From Adiantum capillus-veneris (Eukaryota; Streptophyta; Polypodiopsida; Polypodiales; Pteridaceae): 64,000 nt of DNA. The DNA lies in assembly GCA_014529385.2 (NCBI GenBank), contig CM043967.1, positions 81,037,778 through 81,101,777 on the forward strand, in the 5' to 3' direction. A model generated the notes under the pieces. The model made no database searches, was not told the DNA's origin, and worked only from the letters and a program-made list of their open reading frames with translations. Within the stretch, counting starts at the first letter, position 1. Every line of letters begins with the position of its first letter. The translations under genes and the position numbers were made by a program. Below, in pieces: positions 43,924-53,808 of the stretch.

Positions 43924-44826
43924 TTATTGGTCGTCTGGAAGCAACCAATTAGGCCCGCCTCCTTTTTGTTTGGTCGACTCTTCAGCATAATCCCAGGATG
44001 GCCCATTCAGTTCTGAATGAGCATTCTGATCCAATGTGTGTTCTTCAAAACGTACTGGCTCCTGTACCATACCAGTATCAGCTGATTCCACCAACCTCCC
44101 AGTTAACTGAACTGTTCTTTCCCCCGTGTTGATTTCTGTAAACTGATCGGGGAATTTCTTTTTCTGCTTGTTGGCCTGCTCTTTATTCAGTAGAATTGCA
44201 TTCAAGTCGATCTCTGCTAAAGGGAATATGTTCATGGCCGCTAACATTCGTTCGATCTTCTTGGCCCTGTACTTCTGGCATAACTCCTTCGGCCTCAGTT
44301 CTTTTCTCCAGCTCCTAGTATTGTTCGTCTGGATTTGAATTCTGTCGCTGGCCCCTTCTATGGTTAAGGTTTGATTTGCATAGTCATGAACAACATGTGC
44401 TGTTCTCAACCATGGGCGCCCTAGTAGCAACTTATATGCCCCTTGCACATCCAGAACTAAAAAACTGGTTTTAAATTTTTCCCTGCCCGCTCTTATCTGC
44501 ATATTTTCAATCATACCCTTCGCTTGTACCACTCTGTGATCTACCATTCTCACTTTAAATGGTGTTGGCTTGAGATTCGTGATACCCATTCTCTGCTGGA
44601 GATGAACTCCCATTATGTTGACTCCTGATCCTCCATCCAAGATAACACTTGGGAGAGGTTCCCATTGCTTCCTAACCTTGTAGTCCACCTGAATGAGCGG
44701 AACTTCATCATCTCGAACGGCCGTAAGGTCCATTGTTCTGGGCTCTGCCTCAGCTTTCCTGCGCTGTCTGATAAAGTTGGCCACTTCAGGCAAGGTTTTT
44801 CTAATATCCTCCAGCTCTATAGTCAA
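43924..44826 (-). CDS. Aspartic protease and linker of G2
   Basis: 300 codons open. The active site is VILDGGSGVNIMG, and the C-terminal protease motif is YKLLLGRPWLRTAHVVHDYA. Upstream residues form a coiled coil (IELEDIRKTLPEV) and downstream is a Lys-rich linker. The frame is the same as the gag knuckle region at 45687-44920; a single TAG at 44917-44919 separates them. It therefore lies inside a former gag-protease frame, and the Met at 44826 is only the first after the stop. Homologous to the decayed protease of G1. Confidence 0.82.
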   Translation of the reverse strand: MTIELEDIRKTLPEVANFIRQRRKAEAEPRTMDLTAVRDDEVPLIQVDYKVRKQWEPLPSVILDGGSGVNIMGVHLQQRMGITNLKPTPFKVRMVDHRVVQAKGMIENMQIRAGREKFKTSFLVLDVQGAYKLLLGRPWLRTAHVVHDYANQTLTIEGASDRIQIQTNNTRSWRKELRPKELCQKYRAKKIERMLAAMNIFPLAEIDLNAILLNKEQANKQKKKFPDQFTEINTGERTVQLTGRLVESADTGMVQEPVRFEEHTLDQNAHSELNGPSWDYAEESTKQKGGGPNWLLPDDQ

Positions 44827-44916
44827 CTTCTGAATTCTATCACAAATTTTAACATGGATTTCTTCTCTCTCTTGGTTAGACTGATTGTCAGAGCTCGAAG
44901 AACTGGTATCTTCACA

Positions 44917-45687
44917 CTACCATTCCTCTTTTGCAGTGATTCCAATCCTTCCATCAACTCTCAGTTCATCAGCCATTCCTTGTACCGCGACGAGCATGGT
45001 CTCAGGTATGGCCGGTATTGACTGATCTTTATCAGTTGATTGGGCTGGTATCCTCTGAATGACTCGAGCTTCAGAACTTTCTGGTTTCTCTGATAGCTTC
45101 TTGGCCAAATCCTCCGTGATTTTAGCCGCTAGTTCCCTCTGGTCTTGCCATTCATCTACCACCTTCTCTTTACCTTTGACCTTCCAAATTTCTCTTTGTT
45201 GAGCCCACTTGCTGCTATTACTGACTGGTGTTTCTGAAGTATCTTGAATTTCTTCTATCACTACACCCTTGCTTCTTGTGACTATCCGTACTGGGACTGG
45301 CTCTGGTGCCTTAGCTTCAATAGCAGTAGGTGCAAGTGCGTCTGGGCATTGGGTTGCGAAATGGCCATACTTCCCACAAGTGTAGCAATTCATGCTCCGA
45401 CTCTGGAAGTTGCCACGCCCTCTGCCTCGGCCCATACCCGTTTGGAATCGGCCACGTCCCTGACCAGTACCACTAGTACCTGGTCTCTCCTCTTGAGATA
45501 CTTTGGCGGGTTCTACCTTCACTGGTTCAGTATAGGCGACAACTGACAGGTCTTTGCCTTTCTTAAAGTGATGAATCCTGATACCACAATTGTTCCATAA
45601 GTGACCAAAAGCCTTACAGTAAGTACATTGCGGGCACTTGTTGGAGATATGGTCCTTGGATTTGCATTTCAAACACCAAGTCTCCAT
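44917..45687 (-). pseudogene. Gag nucleocapsid of G2 with three zinc knuckles
   Basis: Two compact knuckles lie near the start: CLKCKSKDHISNKC (45675-45634) and CTYCKAFGHLWNNC (45627-45586). A third, CYTCGKYGHFATQC (45387-45346), follows an Arg/Gly-rich stretch. Three CCHC-like modules in one Gag are more than most gypsy elements have. The C-terminal part is rich in Glu, Lys and Ala. Upstream stops near 45705 and 45780 break the link to the capsid part. Confidence 0.82.
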
Positions 45688-46011
45688 CTTCCGAACTGGC
45701 TATCTAGTGTGGCTAATTTTGGCAATCTGTCTAGCCATTTCTTCAATTTTCTTGGTCCAAGATCCCTTCTTTGACTTCTAATTGTATCGTTCATTAGAGC
45801 TGCTTTCGGAGCTGCTGGACACCTCACTGGAATCATAACTTTCAGTAGCAGAACTACTGCTACTAGACCTTCGCGTTTTGTGGCTCTTTTTCTTCTTGGC
45901 CTGCTGTTTCAGCTTCAGTGCCCTTTGGACCAGATCATTGAATTTCTTGGTAGGAGCTGGTACTTCCTGCTCCCTAAGCTTTTTGCTTTCCTGCTCCCTA
46001 AGCCTTTTGCT

Positions 46012-46829
46012 TCAAAAACCATTCAAAAACCATGCCCTCAACCTCTTCTCAGATGGCGGTTCCTGTAACTGCGTGGTTAGCTCCTTGATCTTTTCCACAT
46101 AACTTCGGATTGAGAGATTCCGCTGCTTGATTTTATCCAGTTCACAGAGGATATCTTCATCCCCTCTGTTGTTGGAATACTCCAGTCTGAAGGACTTAAG
46201 CAACTTGTTGTAGGATCTGAGCTGGCAGGCGGGTAATGGTAATACCATTTCCTCGCTGCCTCCTTCAAGGTTTGTGGGAAATATTCCCCTCAATCATCTA
46301 CATCAATATTTTTCAGTGCAGCATACAGCTCAAAAGCCTGTATGTGAACGTCTGGATCATCCTTCTTACCTCCCTTGAATATTGAAAAAGAAATTTTCAG
46401 GGAAGCTATGTAATCATTCCGATTACTAGTGATCCTGCCGCTTCTCTTCTTGGATTCATAATGGCGCTTGGAAGTCTTCTTGCAATTGTCAGTGTCAGCA
46501 TCCCAATCAATCTCTGTCTCTGTCTCGGTGTCAGTGTCTTCTTTGGCCTGTCTGCTAGAAGTGCGGTGACTGCCTTTACTTCCCTTGGTACTCTCATCCC
46601 CCTGCCGAGACCGAGAACTCTTGGCTTTCCGTGCTTCCCTTTCTGCCCGTCGGCGTCGAGAATGACTGGACTGCTGTGAGTCTTGTGCCTCATCAGCCTG
46701 ACTATGCTCCTCCTGAGCCTCAGTGTCAATCATCTTCTCTTGCTTAGGGTCAGACTCTCTTCCTGACTCCTCAGGAATAGAATCAACACGGATGGTGGAC
46801 TTCCGGCCACGACTGGATTTGGGTGCCAT
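46012..46829 (-). pseudogene. Gag N-terminus and capsid of G2
   Basis: The ATG at 46829 gives MAPKSSRGRKSTIRV, then a long Glu/Arg/Ser-rich low-complexity region and the capsid start (SLKISFSIFKGGKKDDPDVH). A TGA interrupts at NIDVDD where Trp is likely. The frame then shifts near 46200, and 46293-46012 encodes NNRGDEDILCELDKIKQRN and YVEKIKELTTQL before a further TGA. The Ser-rich tail continues toward the knuckles. Confidence 0.8.
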
Positions 46830-46879
46830 TGCTGAAAACTTCCAACTAGGAGAAGAGTCTTTTAGTCAACGAGCTTCAG

Positions 46880-46900
46880 CTCGAGCCACCGTGATCGCCA
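46880..46900 (-). promoter_or_regulatory. Primer binding site of G2
   Basis: Minus strand TGGCGATCACGGTGGCTC, 3 nt after the LTR end. G1 has GGGTGATCACAGTGGCTT at the same place. The tRNA is not one of the common plant primers and I cannot assign it. Confidence 0.55.
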
Positions 46901-46903
46901 AAA

Positions 46904-47378
46904 TGGAATTGGAGATGATCTCTTGAGACAACTAATTCCAATGTTAGAAGATTTCAGCTACTAGTGTTAGAAGATTTTAGACAGTAGACTGGACAGAAAT
47001 CAGAAACTGGAATTGAATTTGGATACTGGAATAAGAATCAGACTATGTACTGAGAATAATATTTAGATTCAGATTCAGAGTACTGGACACAAAGTAAGTG
47101 TGATTGGAATATTTGCCATGATTGGGATTACAGTGAGTGTGATATGAATAACAAAGAGAGTACAGCCGACAACAACTGCCAATGATTGACAACTCAAGTA
47201 AAAATGTTGTCAAAATGCTAACCCGAATGCCAACAATTGCCAACCCGATTACAATGTAATGGGCCCTATTTATACACCTTGGGTTTACCATAGTAATTAC
47301 CGTAGTAATTACTAACTAATTTGCTGCCCGTCTCATAAGAGAACGTTCCCACTTAGTGAAACTATCCAACCGTCTACA
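46904..47378 (-). repeat. 5' LTR of G2
   Basis: 475 bp; minus strand TGTAGACGG...CAATTCCA. TATA box (minus TATAAATAGG) at 47274-47265, matching the 3' LTR. Confidence 0.92.
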
Positions 47379-47383
47379 GAGAG
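47379..47383. repeat. Target-site duplication of G2 (right), GAGAG
   Basis: Matches 21117-21121. Confidence 0.88.
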
Positions 47384-47575
47384 CTCTAGGATTGGGTCTT
47401 GGATTAGCTATCCATGGACCAGATGTCCTAAAATTGAAGTAGTGGCTCCTATTTATAGCTTTCGGACTGGGTTTTTGACTGTGCACTATCACAATTATCG
47501 TAGTAACTGGCTGGTAACTCAAAGCTTCTAGAATTTGTTAGTCCAACCACCTACTAAATGCTCCCACCTTGTACA
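47384..47575 (-). mobile_element. G1 5' LTR, outer part
   Basis: Continues 21121 after removal of G2. It has a TATA box (minus CTATAAATAGG) at about 47458-47448 and diverged resemblance to the G2 LTR (TAGTAACT, CCAACC, TCCCAC boxes). The outer end is probably near TTGTACA at 47575, but without the other LTR of G1 this is uncertain. Confidence 0.6.
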
Positions 47576-47577
47576 CA

Positions 47578-48440
47578 TGCCCTTGATGGAGATGGCTAGA
47601 TGTATGCTCAAGCTAAGAGCTTGCCTTAAAAGCTATGGATGGAGGTAGCTACTTGTGCAGCACATGTTTTGAATAAATATCCTAATTGTTCCTTGAAGAC
47701 CATTACTCCATATGTACGACTTGTGCCTTGAAGACCATTACTCCATATTAGGCTTGGTATGAAAAAAATCATTTTTTGCTGTCTTGCTTATGCTCATGTT
47801 CCTTAGTAACTGCTTGGAAAGCTTGATGATAACACAATGAAATGTATTTTTGTGGGGTATAAAGTGGCAACAAAGGTTAGACTCTACAATCCAACTACAG
47901 ATGAGATTTTTGAAAGTCGGATATAATCTTTATGGAAATTGATGCTCAACCTATGGTTACTTTTAATATACCTTATGTCCAAACACATGATGTATTTGAA
48001 GGTTTGCTTTCTTCTTTTGTGAAGAATCAAGAATCACAAAAGATAGCCTTAATCAATATTTGGATCAGCATGTGACACCTCATGATGTAGAGGAGATTGT
48101 GTGTGAAGAGCAAGAAGCTCTCAAGGAAGAAAGAGTCTTGCCTAAGTGGGTTCAAAAAACTTTAGAGGATAGCAAGTTGGATGACCCATTACCAAGAAAA
48201 ACATGTGATGGTACTAGTTTTGACAGAGACCAAGTAGACTAGCTTGTATTAGCACTCTTTGTGATGCAAATGAAACCAATTCTTTTGAACAAGGTCTAGG
48301 GTGTGATGAGTGGAAATATGCTATGCAATAAGAAATTGACTCTATTCATAAGATTCATACATGGGATATAGTGGACTTGCCTTCAGGCAAGAATAATATT
48401 GATACAAAGTGGGCATCTGGTGTTGAAAAGGAGTGCTGGA
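47578..48440 (+). pseudogene. Old copia fragment: integrase C-terminal half to RT start
   Basis: Plus-strand pieces in shifting frames. MEMARCMLKLRACLKS starts after the integrase catalytic Glu region. VATCAAHVLNKYPNCSLKTITPY, MKCIFVGYKVATK and RLYNPTTDEIFESR are the usual integrase C-terminal markers. At 48262-48440 come SFEQGLGCDEWKYAMQ, a TAA, then IDSIHKIHTWDIVDLPSGKN and IDTKWASGVEK, the RT N-terminus. No LTR is found. It appears to be the downstream half of the fragment at 49050-49570. Confidence 0.82.
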
Positions 48441-48893
48441 GACATGTCATCACTAGATGGTGTCATCTTAGGTTGCATCTCATGGTTGTATGGCTAATTG
48501 ACCCTGAATATGCATTGTAACTTATTTTATGATTATGTGGGATCCTTATTACATGTGGCATTATTATAATGGCATATAATATCACTTTAGGGTACCTTCT
48601 TTAAAGACCATCTTGTGTTGAAGAGACGATGTTTGAGAGATGACATTACTGGATGGTGGAATCTCATGATTATATGGCCAATTGGCTTTGCATGTGCTTT
48701 TAAATGATTTTAGGATGATATGGCATTATTATTAGAGGTGGGATTATTCTCCTAATGTGTCATACCATTTCTGGGCACCCTCTTTATAGGACTCTAGGTA
48801 TTTCCCTTCCCACATCTTTAGGTCCTTCACCTTTGGGCTATCTTATAAAGGATTCCACTACAAGAGAAAAGATGCAATATACATGATATACAT
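48441..48893. other. Unassigned sequence with an imperfect direct repeat
   Basis: Segments near 48441-48515 and 48637-48705 share GACATNACTRGATGGTG and ATGGCYAATTG motifs about 195 bp apart. No coding region. It could be a solo or decayed LTR. Confidence 0.4.
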
Positions 48894-48896
48894 TGT

Positions 48897-48968
<72 letters not shown>

Positions 48969-48970
48969 GC
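48894..48970. repeat. Compound microsatellite (GT)n(GA)n
   Basis: GT repeats to 48920 followed by GA repeats to about 48970. Confidence 0.95.
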
Positions 48971-49049
48971 GAGAACAATCCAAGGCTATGAGATAATAAT
49001 TTGTAATGAGAGAGAGTGCTCAATAACAAGCGGGTGTGGGGTGGGGGAA

Positions 49050-49570
49050 GTGAGAGCACAAGGGTCAATTGCATAGTTTCATTGAAGTGCTCCACAACTC
49101 CATTTGATCGTGTGCCTGAGTAGTAGTGAGGTGACACTTGATGGCATACTTGCTGCAATAATAATTGAATTCATTTTATATGAATTCTTCTTGTGTATGG
49201 GTGCCAAAACATTAGCCTTCTCATGGATGAAATACACCCTTGTCTTTTTGCTAAATTTATCAAATAACAGCAAAAGGTAGAAAGAACCACCCAAAGTAGA
49301 AGTAGATATTTTATCAGAAAGATTCACATGTATCAACCCTAGAGGAGCTTGTGCTCTATCGTTACTCTCTCATGGAAAGGCCTTCCTTTTTTATTCCTTT
49401 GTTGCTTGCCCGTCAAGCAAGCATCACAAAGTTCATGCATATTTGAGATTGTAGGCATATGCACACCCATCCCATATTTTTACATCTCTTTTAACAAAAC
49501 ATTACTAAGATGACTATATCTCTCATACCAAAGTTTAGTATACCTCTCTCTATGGCAATTGTAATTAAGA
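49050..49570 (-). pseudogene. Old copia fragment: pre-integrase and integrase N-terminal half
   Basis: Minus strand: KLWYERYSHLSNVLLKEM, then a stop, KYGMGVHMPTISNMHELCDACLTGKQQRNK (zinc finger region), ISTSTLGGSFYLLLLFDKFS and KKTRVYFIHEKANV. A frameshift follows, then SNGVVEHFNETM with the catalytic Glu. It stops at about 49070, precisely where the plus-strand fragment at 47578 begins in the protein. Upstream 49570-49640 still shows pre-integrase residues. Confidence 0.82.
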
Positions 49571-49640
49571 GCAAACCCTTCTTGATATCTCACACGTGCA
49601 ACACATAAGACATTTTATTCTTTTCACCTATAACTGCAAA

Positions 49641-51037
49641 AAAGAGATCGTTCTGGATCCTTTGAATGGACTTTTAGAATGACTTCAAACAATTTCATTG
49701 ATGGGTTCTTGTGCAAGTTGCAACTTTTGAGTAGCCTACACAAAAGAATCCTTTGGAAACTTAGAATGCTACATTTTACTCAAAAAGTATCCTTCACAAA
49801 CATGTTTCAATGGTGTGTCAAGAGGGGACAATGAAGCAACCATTTCAGATTTTTGCGAATGGAGCAAACTGGCAAAATTCAGGTGACCAAAAACGTGCAT
49901 GCCAAAGTTTTGCATGTGAAGTAGCTAATATTTAGGAGAATTAGTGTAAAAAGGCATCCTTTTTGGTCATATTCTTTATGGCAAAGAATCCGAGGAGAAG
50001 TGGGAGAGAAGGCCATGCGCCTCGAGGGGTCCCCTTCTTTGTATCCGTTTTATATAAAGTATGCCTAGTTCCTTGGGCTACGTTAAATATGCAAAGTACC
50101 TGGCAAGATCTCAATGGTGAATTTGCACATGAGTTGGACAGAGGAATCGTAAATCATAAAAGGGGGACCATGACTTGAGTTTCACACCAAATTCACATCT
50201 AAGTAGCATGGCTTTTGATGTGGGGGTTTGCAACTTTAGGGGTTCGGGGCCACCGAAGGAGAATACGAGAAGGAAAAGGTGAAGCTTTAGTTTAGTTGAC
50301 CCTTGGATTTGGAGGGTAAGCACGAAGGCTCACCTTCTCAAAAGAAAGCTAGAGACCTTCGACCCTCGCATAAACAATCCGCAAAAAGATCTCCGCCTCT
50401 CTTAACCCTCCCTTTCTACAACAAACCATTTCTAAACCGTTTGCTTTTGTCTCCCCTTCTGCGGGTGCCTCTGCACGGTTGATCCATCTCCTTCCCCAAT
50501 CTCGACCATCCATTTGGCTATATTAAAATTTCAATATTGATAAGATATGTAAATCCAGGTTGTCATTTCATTTAGGTTTAAACCTTTATGTTTCACATCT
50601 AGGCGGGGCCCACATAGGCAACACTTGGTTATTTCTTCTCACATGAAAAAGAAAAGACACCATTTAACATGTGTCCCTTCTATTTAGACACCTGTGACCT
50701 ACCCAGATACTTCTTTTTCATGTGCGAAGATATTTAGACATCTACCACTTCAACCGCCATCATCAAGATCTCTTCAATACACTATATCGATGCAAAAAAC
50801 GCTGTTGTGACGACCCTTGCTGGTGCAACACCAAAGGGTTGCAGGCTGGCATGGGCACTGGCACAACACGTGTCCCTTTCAGAGAACGTGGGTGATGTGT
50901 CACCTATCAGCAATGATGTCAATCGCCATCATTTTTGCTATTGTCACCATCACTTTGTGCATTGCCACAAGAGGCTTGCAAGGGCGTTGGCAACGTCTTA
51001 TAAGTATTTGGGTAGGTATCCTTTCTTTTTTTCTCGA
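49641..51037. other. No gene recognised
   Basis: Mixed-composition sequence with short frames only. Part of 49641-49900 may be further decayed copia. Nothing else is supported. Confidence 0.4.
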
Positions 51038-51146
51038 GAGGCACCTCATACTTAGCTAGGTACGATTGGGTACAGGGACCACCGGCCCCCCAATGGGCCG
51101 ACGGTCCCCTACCCCCAATTGTACCTAGCTAGGTATGTGGTGCCTC
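51038..51146. repeat. Fold-back inverted repeat (hairpin) of about 109 bp
   Basis: The left arm GAGGCACCTCATACTTAGC and the complement of the right arm GAGGCACCACATACCTAGC match, and continue with TAGGTACRATTGGG and GGGACCRYCGGCC, giving arms of about 50 bp with a few mismatches and almost no loop. This is the shape of a small fold-back MITE. Target duplications are not clear. Confidence 0.75.
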
Positions 51147-53049
51147 CCTCACAAAAGCTCATGATGTTGAGGTAAGTCACAATGTGGGAATTATTGTGAG
51201 AATTTGTTCAAAACTTCTTGTGCATCCTTTTGTTTGCAAAATATTTATGCCTCTTGTAATCTACTCATGGTCATAATGGCCTCCTATCTAGATGTTGTCA
51301 ACTACATAGATTCCATGGCATTTGTTTGTTATGGCTCATTATATGTTGCTTTTTGAAGTTATCAATCGTGATCATGATTTGATAACTTAGATAATTTGCC
51401 TGGTTCCCACCCATGGTGAAGTATAGCGTACAAAATAATTCAAAAGATCATGAGTTTGTGATGCTTACATATCCCCATATATGTATCTCATCTTCAACAC
51501 ACATTGTTGTTACAAATAAACTTCAATGACCAATAACTTCAATAACCATATATCTTGTGGTCCATCGGGCCACATGATATTAACCTATTTTTTCTCATGG
51601 GGGCAGTCCCCTTTTGGCAGCTTCCTGCCCAAGGGCTACGTGTGTCGCCTCTGTCTTGCACTGCCTCATAGGCCCGGTGCACCCCCCTCCCACAATTTGG
51701 AATTGCAAATTGATGTCTTGGAGTTGAAATTGGCTGCTGGATGGTTCGCTTTGTTGTCGTAATTGACTTGCGTACACTCCCAAATTGCCCAAAGCTTTGG
51801 CAAAATTTGAACAATGGTGGGAATCCACTTCTTTTGCAAGCTTCGTAGCATGGAAGTTAGGCACTCGATCACTTGTTGCAGCATATCTTGGAATATGCAT
51901 ATTAATTACAGAGCAAAATATCACTTGCTGCTGCATAACCTGGAATACGCATTAATTACAGAGAGCAAAAGCAAATACAGCGTAGCAGTTCATCTCCGAA
52001 TGAACGTCACGGGGGAAAGCTCTGCTTGTGCGGCCCATTGCCTCTCTGTTTCAACTTGCCTCAGACATCCCCATGATAGAGACACCTTCAATGGTTGCTT
52101 TAGATTTTGCATAGTCTAGACTAGAGGTTGTTGGAGTTGTCGAAGCCCCTTTAGATAACAACAGTCATCGTGATCATGGCCACTTCTCTCACAAAAGTGG
52201 GAGCAGGCAACTCCCTGAGGGCAATCTTGAGGAGAATGGCCTAACAACTCACTAGTGAATTGTCTGCCATGTCTCTAGATCCCTCATTTGCAAAGGCGCA
52301 AAACGCATTCAACATACCTCTTGTCACAGGATTGCTGGTTAGAATGGCATAAAGTATCAAATATAGTCATACTGGGGAGGCAACTGCTGTGATGGAATGA
52401 CATGTGAGAGGATTATGCTAGATGACATCTCATCGATTACTTAGATAGCACAACATGATTATTTGGTGTTGACAAAGCATTCAGATCATTGATAATGAAG
52501 AACCGTGTTGGCACTTGTCTTCATGCGGGAACGAATGTCTCCAGGTTGGGAGTCTAGAAGTGCTCAACGAGTTGGTAATCCTTCAGCATTTCAACCAATG
52601 CTAGATGGTCCAAAGCTCGGATCTTTGCTCAAAAAGACCGCTCACGTGAGAACTATAGTGTTTAGAAGCACACTAACACTCATAAATGCAATATGCCCAA
52701 CACACCAGCACTTGTAATCGCAATACGCTTTCCTTGCTTGTAGGCGTGTTGCATGTTTGTTGTGTGGGTGAGTGAAGCTTGGATTTTGTGCACTTTTTTG
52801 TTTCTCTTTGTCTTTACTTTTATGGCTTGCTTGGGATGTGTGTGTGTGTGTGTGTGTGTGGGGGGAGTGTGTTAACTGAGTCAACGTTAGTTAACAGGAG
52901 CTGCTAAAGACCAAAGATGTACAGATGCACATCGCGGATGAATACAAAATAGCAGTGAAGATTGGAGCTACACATTTTCCACATTTTTCTAAAATGGTCA
53001 CCTATTGTAAATTCCCAATTTATTTCAAGCCATTGTAATATTTGAATTT
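51147..53049. other. No gene recognised
   Basis: Contains a short direct repeat at 51883-51963 (two copies of a GGAATAYGCATTAATTACAGAG box), a (GT)n tract at 52837-52860 and a few short open frames without family features. Confidence 0.4.
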
Positions 53050-53785
53050 GTTATGGGCTCAATGGGAGTTTCAAGCTGTAAAGAACAGGTGAGTTAGTGT
53101 GCCTAGGTTATAGATTCAGTAAGTGGTGGAGCCTTGAAGGCCTTGGGCGCCCGAACATTGCATATTTTTACCCTAGGTATATAAGGAAGCTTGTAAAAGA
53201 AATTAGGGTTCTTAATCCATTTGTTGAGAGCACTCTTTGGTGAGAGCTCTTGAGGTGTGTGGCTATGGAGTCCTTGAGCTTCTCCTTGCTCATGTGGCTT
53301 GGTTAACACTAATCAATGCTTAATTCTCTTTCATTATTCCTCTCATGCTTCTTATAATTGCCTATGATGCTTTGATTAGCTAGATCGTAACTAATTGGTG
53401 GGTTAATCCCTCTCTAATCTTGTGTGATTTTCCTCTCTTGCTTGTGTGTGCATGTAGGTTTGATTGGAGTGTGGTGCTCAATAGATCTATGTGTGTGTGC
53501 TTGCGATTAGTGTGTTGCATGATAAGATTAGTTTTGTGTGCGTCTTGCAATCGTTAGTGTGTGATTGGGTTGATTAGAGGTGAAGAAAAGTGGATGTGGA
53601 GATTGCCCATCATTGTGGCTTAGCTCCTCCATTGGCCGAGGAGATCATCTCGTAGAGTCAACCATTTGTGTTGCCATGATTAGCTCACTAATCGTGTGAG
53701 TGTTTCCATACCCTAGCCGGGTAGCTCATCCCTCCGGATTGATAATTTTGTTGGTCATTGGAGCTATGCAATTATGGAACCCCCA
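53050..53785 (+). repeat. Ty3/gypsy LTR (5' type), start uncertain
   Basis: Called from the primer site that follows it. TATA box (GTATATAAGG) at 53176-53185. Many TTGTGTG/TTAGTGTG boxes. The 3' edge is probably ...ACCCCCA at 53785. The 5' edge near TGTTATGGGC (53050) is a guess. No second LTR copy is in the window. Confidence 0.55.
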
Positions 53786-53790
53786 ATATT

Positions 53791-53808
53791 TGGCGCCGTT
53801 GCCGGGGA
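53791..53808 (+). promoter_or_regulatory. Primer binding site, tRNA-Asp type
   Basis: TGGCGCCGTTGCCGGGGA, the sequence found after the 5' LTR of many plant Athila/Tat-type gypsy elements. It marks the LTR just upstream and plus-strand orientation. Confidence 0.85.

Larger units (their letters stand above)
21122..47378 (-). mobile_element. G2: Ty3/gypsy element with accessory ORF region, interrupted by C2
   Basis: Minus orientation with LTRs at 46904-47378 (5') and 21122-21610 (3'), GAGAG duplications, a primer site next to the 5' LTR and a purine tract next to the 3' LTR. The order is gag, protease, RT, RNase H, integrase, then about 4.9 kb to the 3' LTR. Without C2 it is about 11.9 kb. No second RNase H and no chromodomain are visible. 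Several stops and frameshifts make it inactive. Confidence 0.92.

Noticed and set aside
48838-49158. Ser/Leu- and His/Thr-repeat frame across the (GT)(GA) tract
   Set aside because: Microsatellite translation; only its first 30 residues belong to the decayed copia integrase.
51539-51936. Overlapping minus-strand frames of 70-113 aa
   Set aside because: No motif, two frames equally open, ordinary composition; not enough to call a gene.
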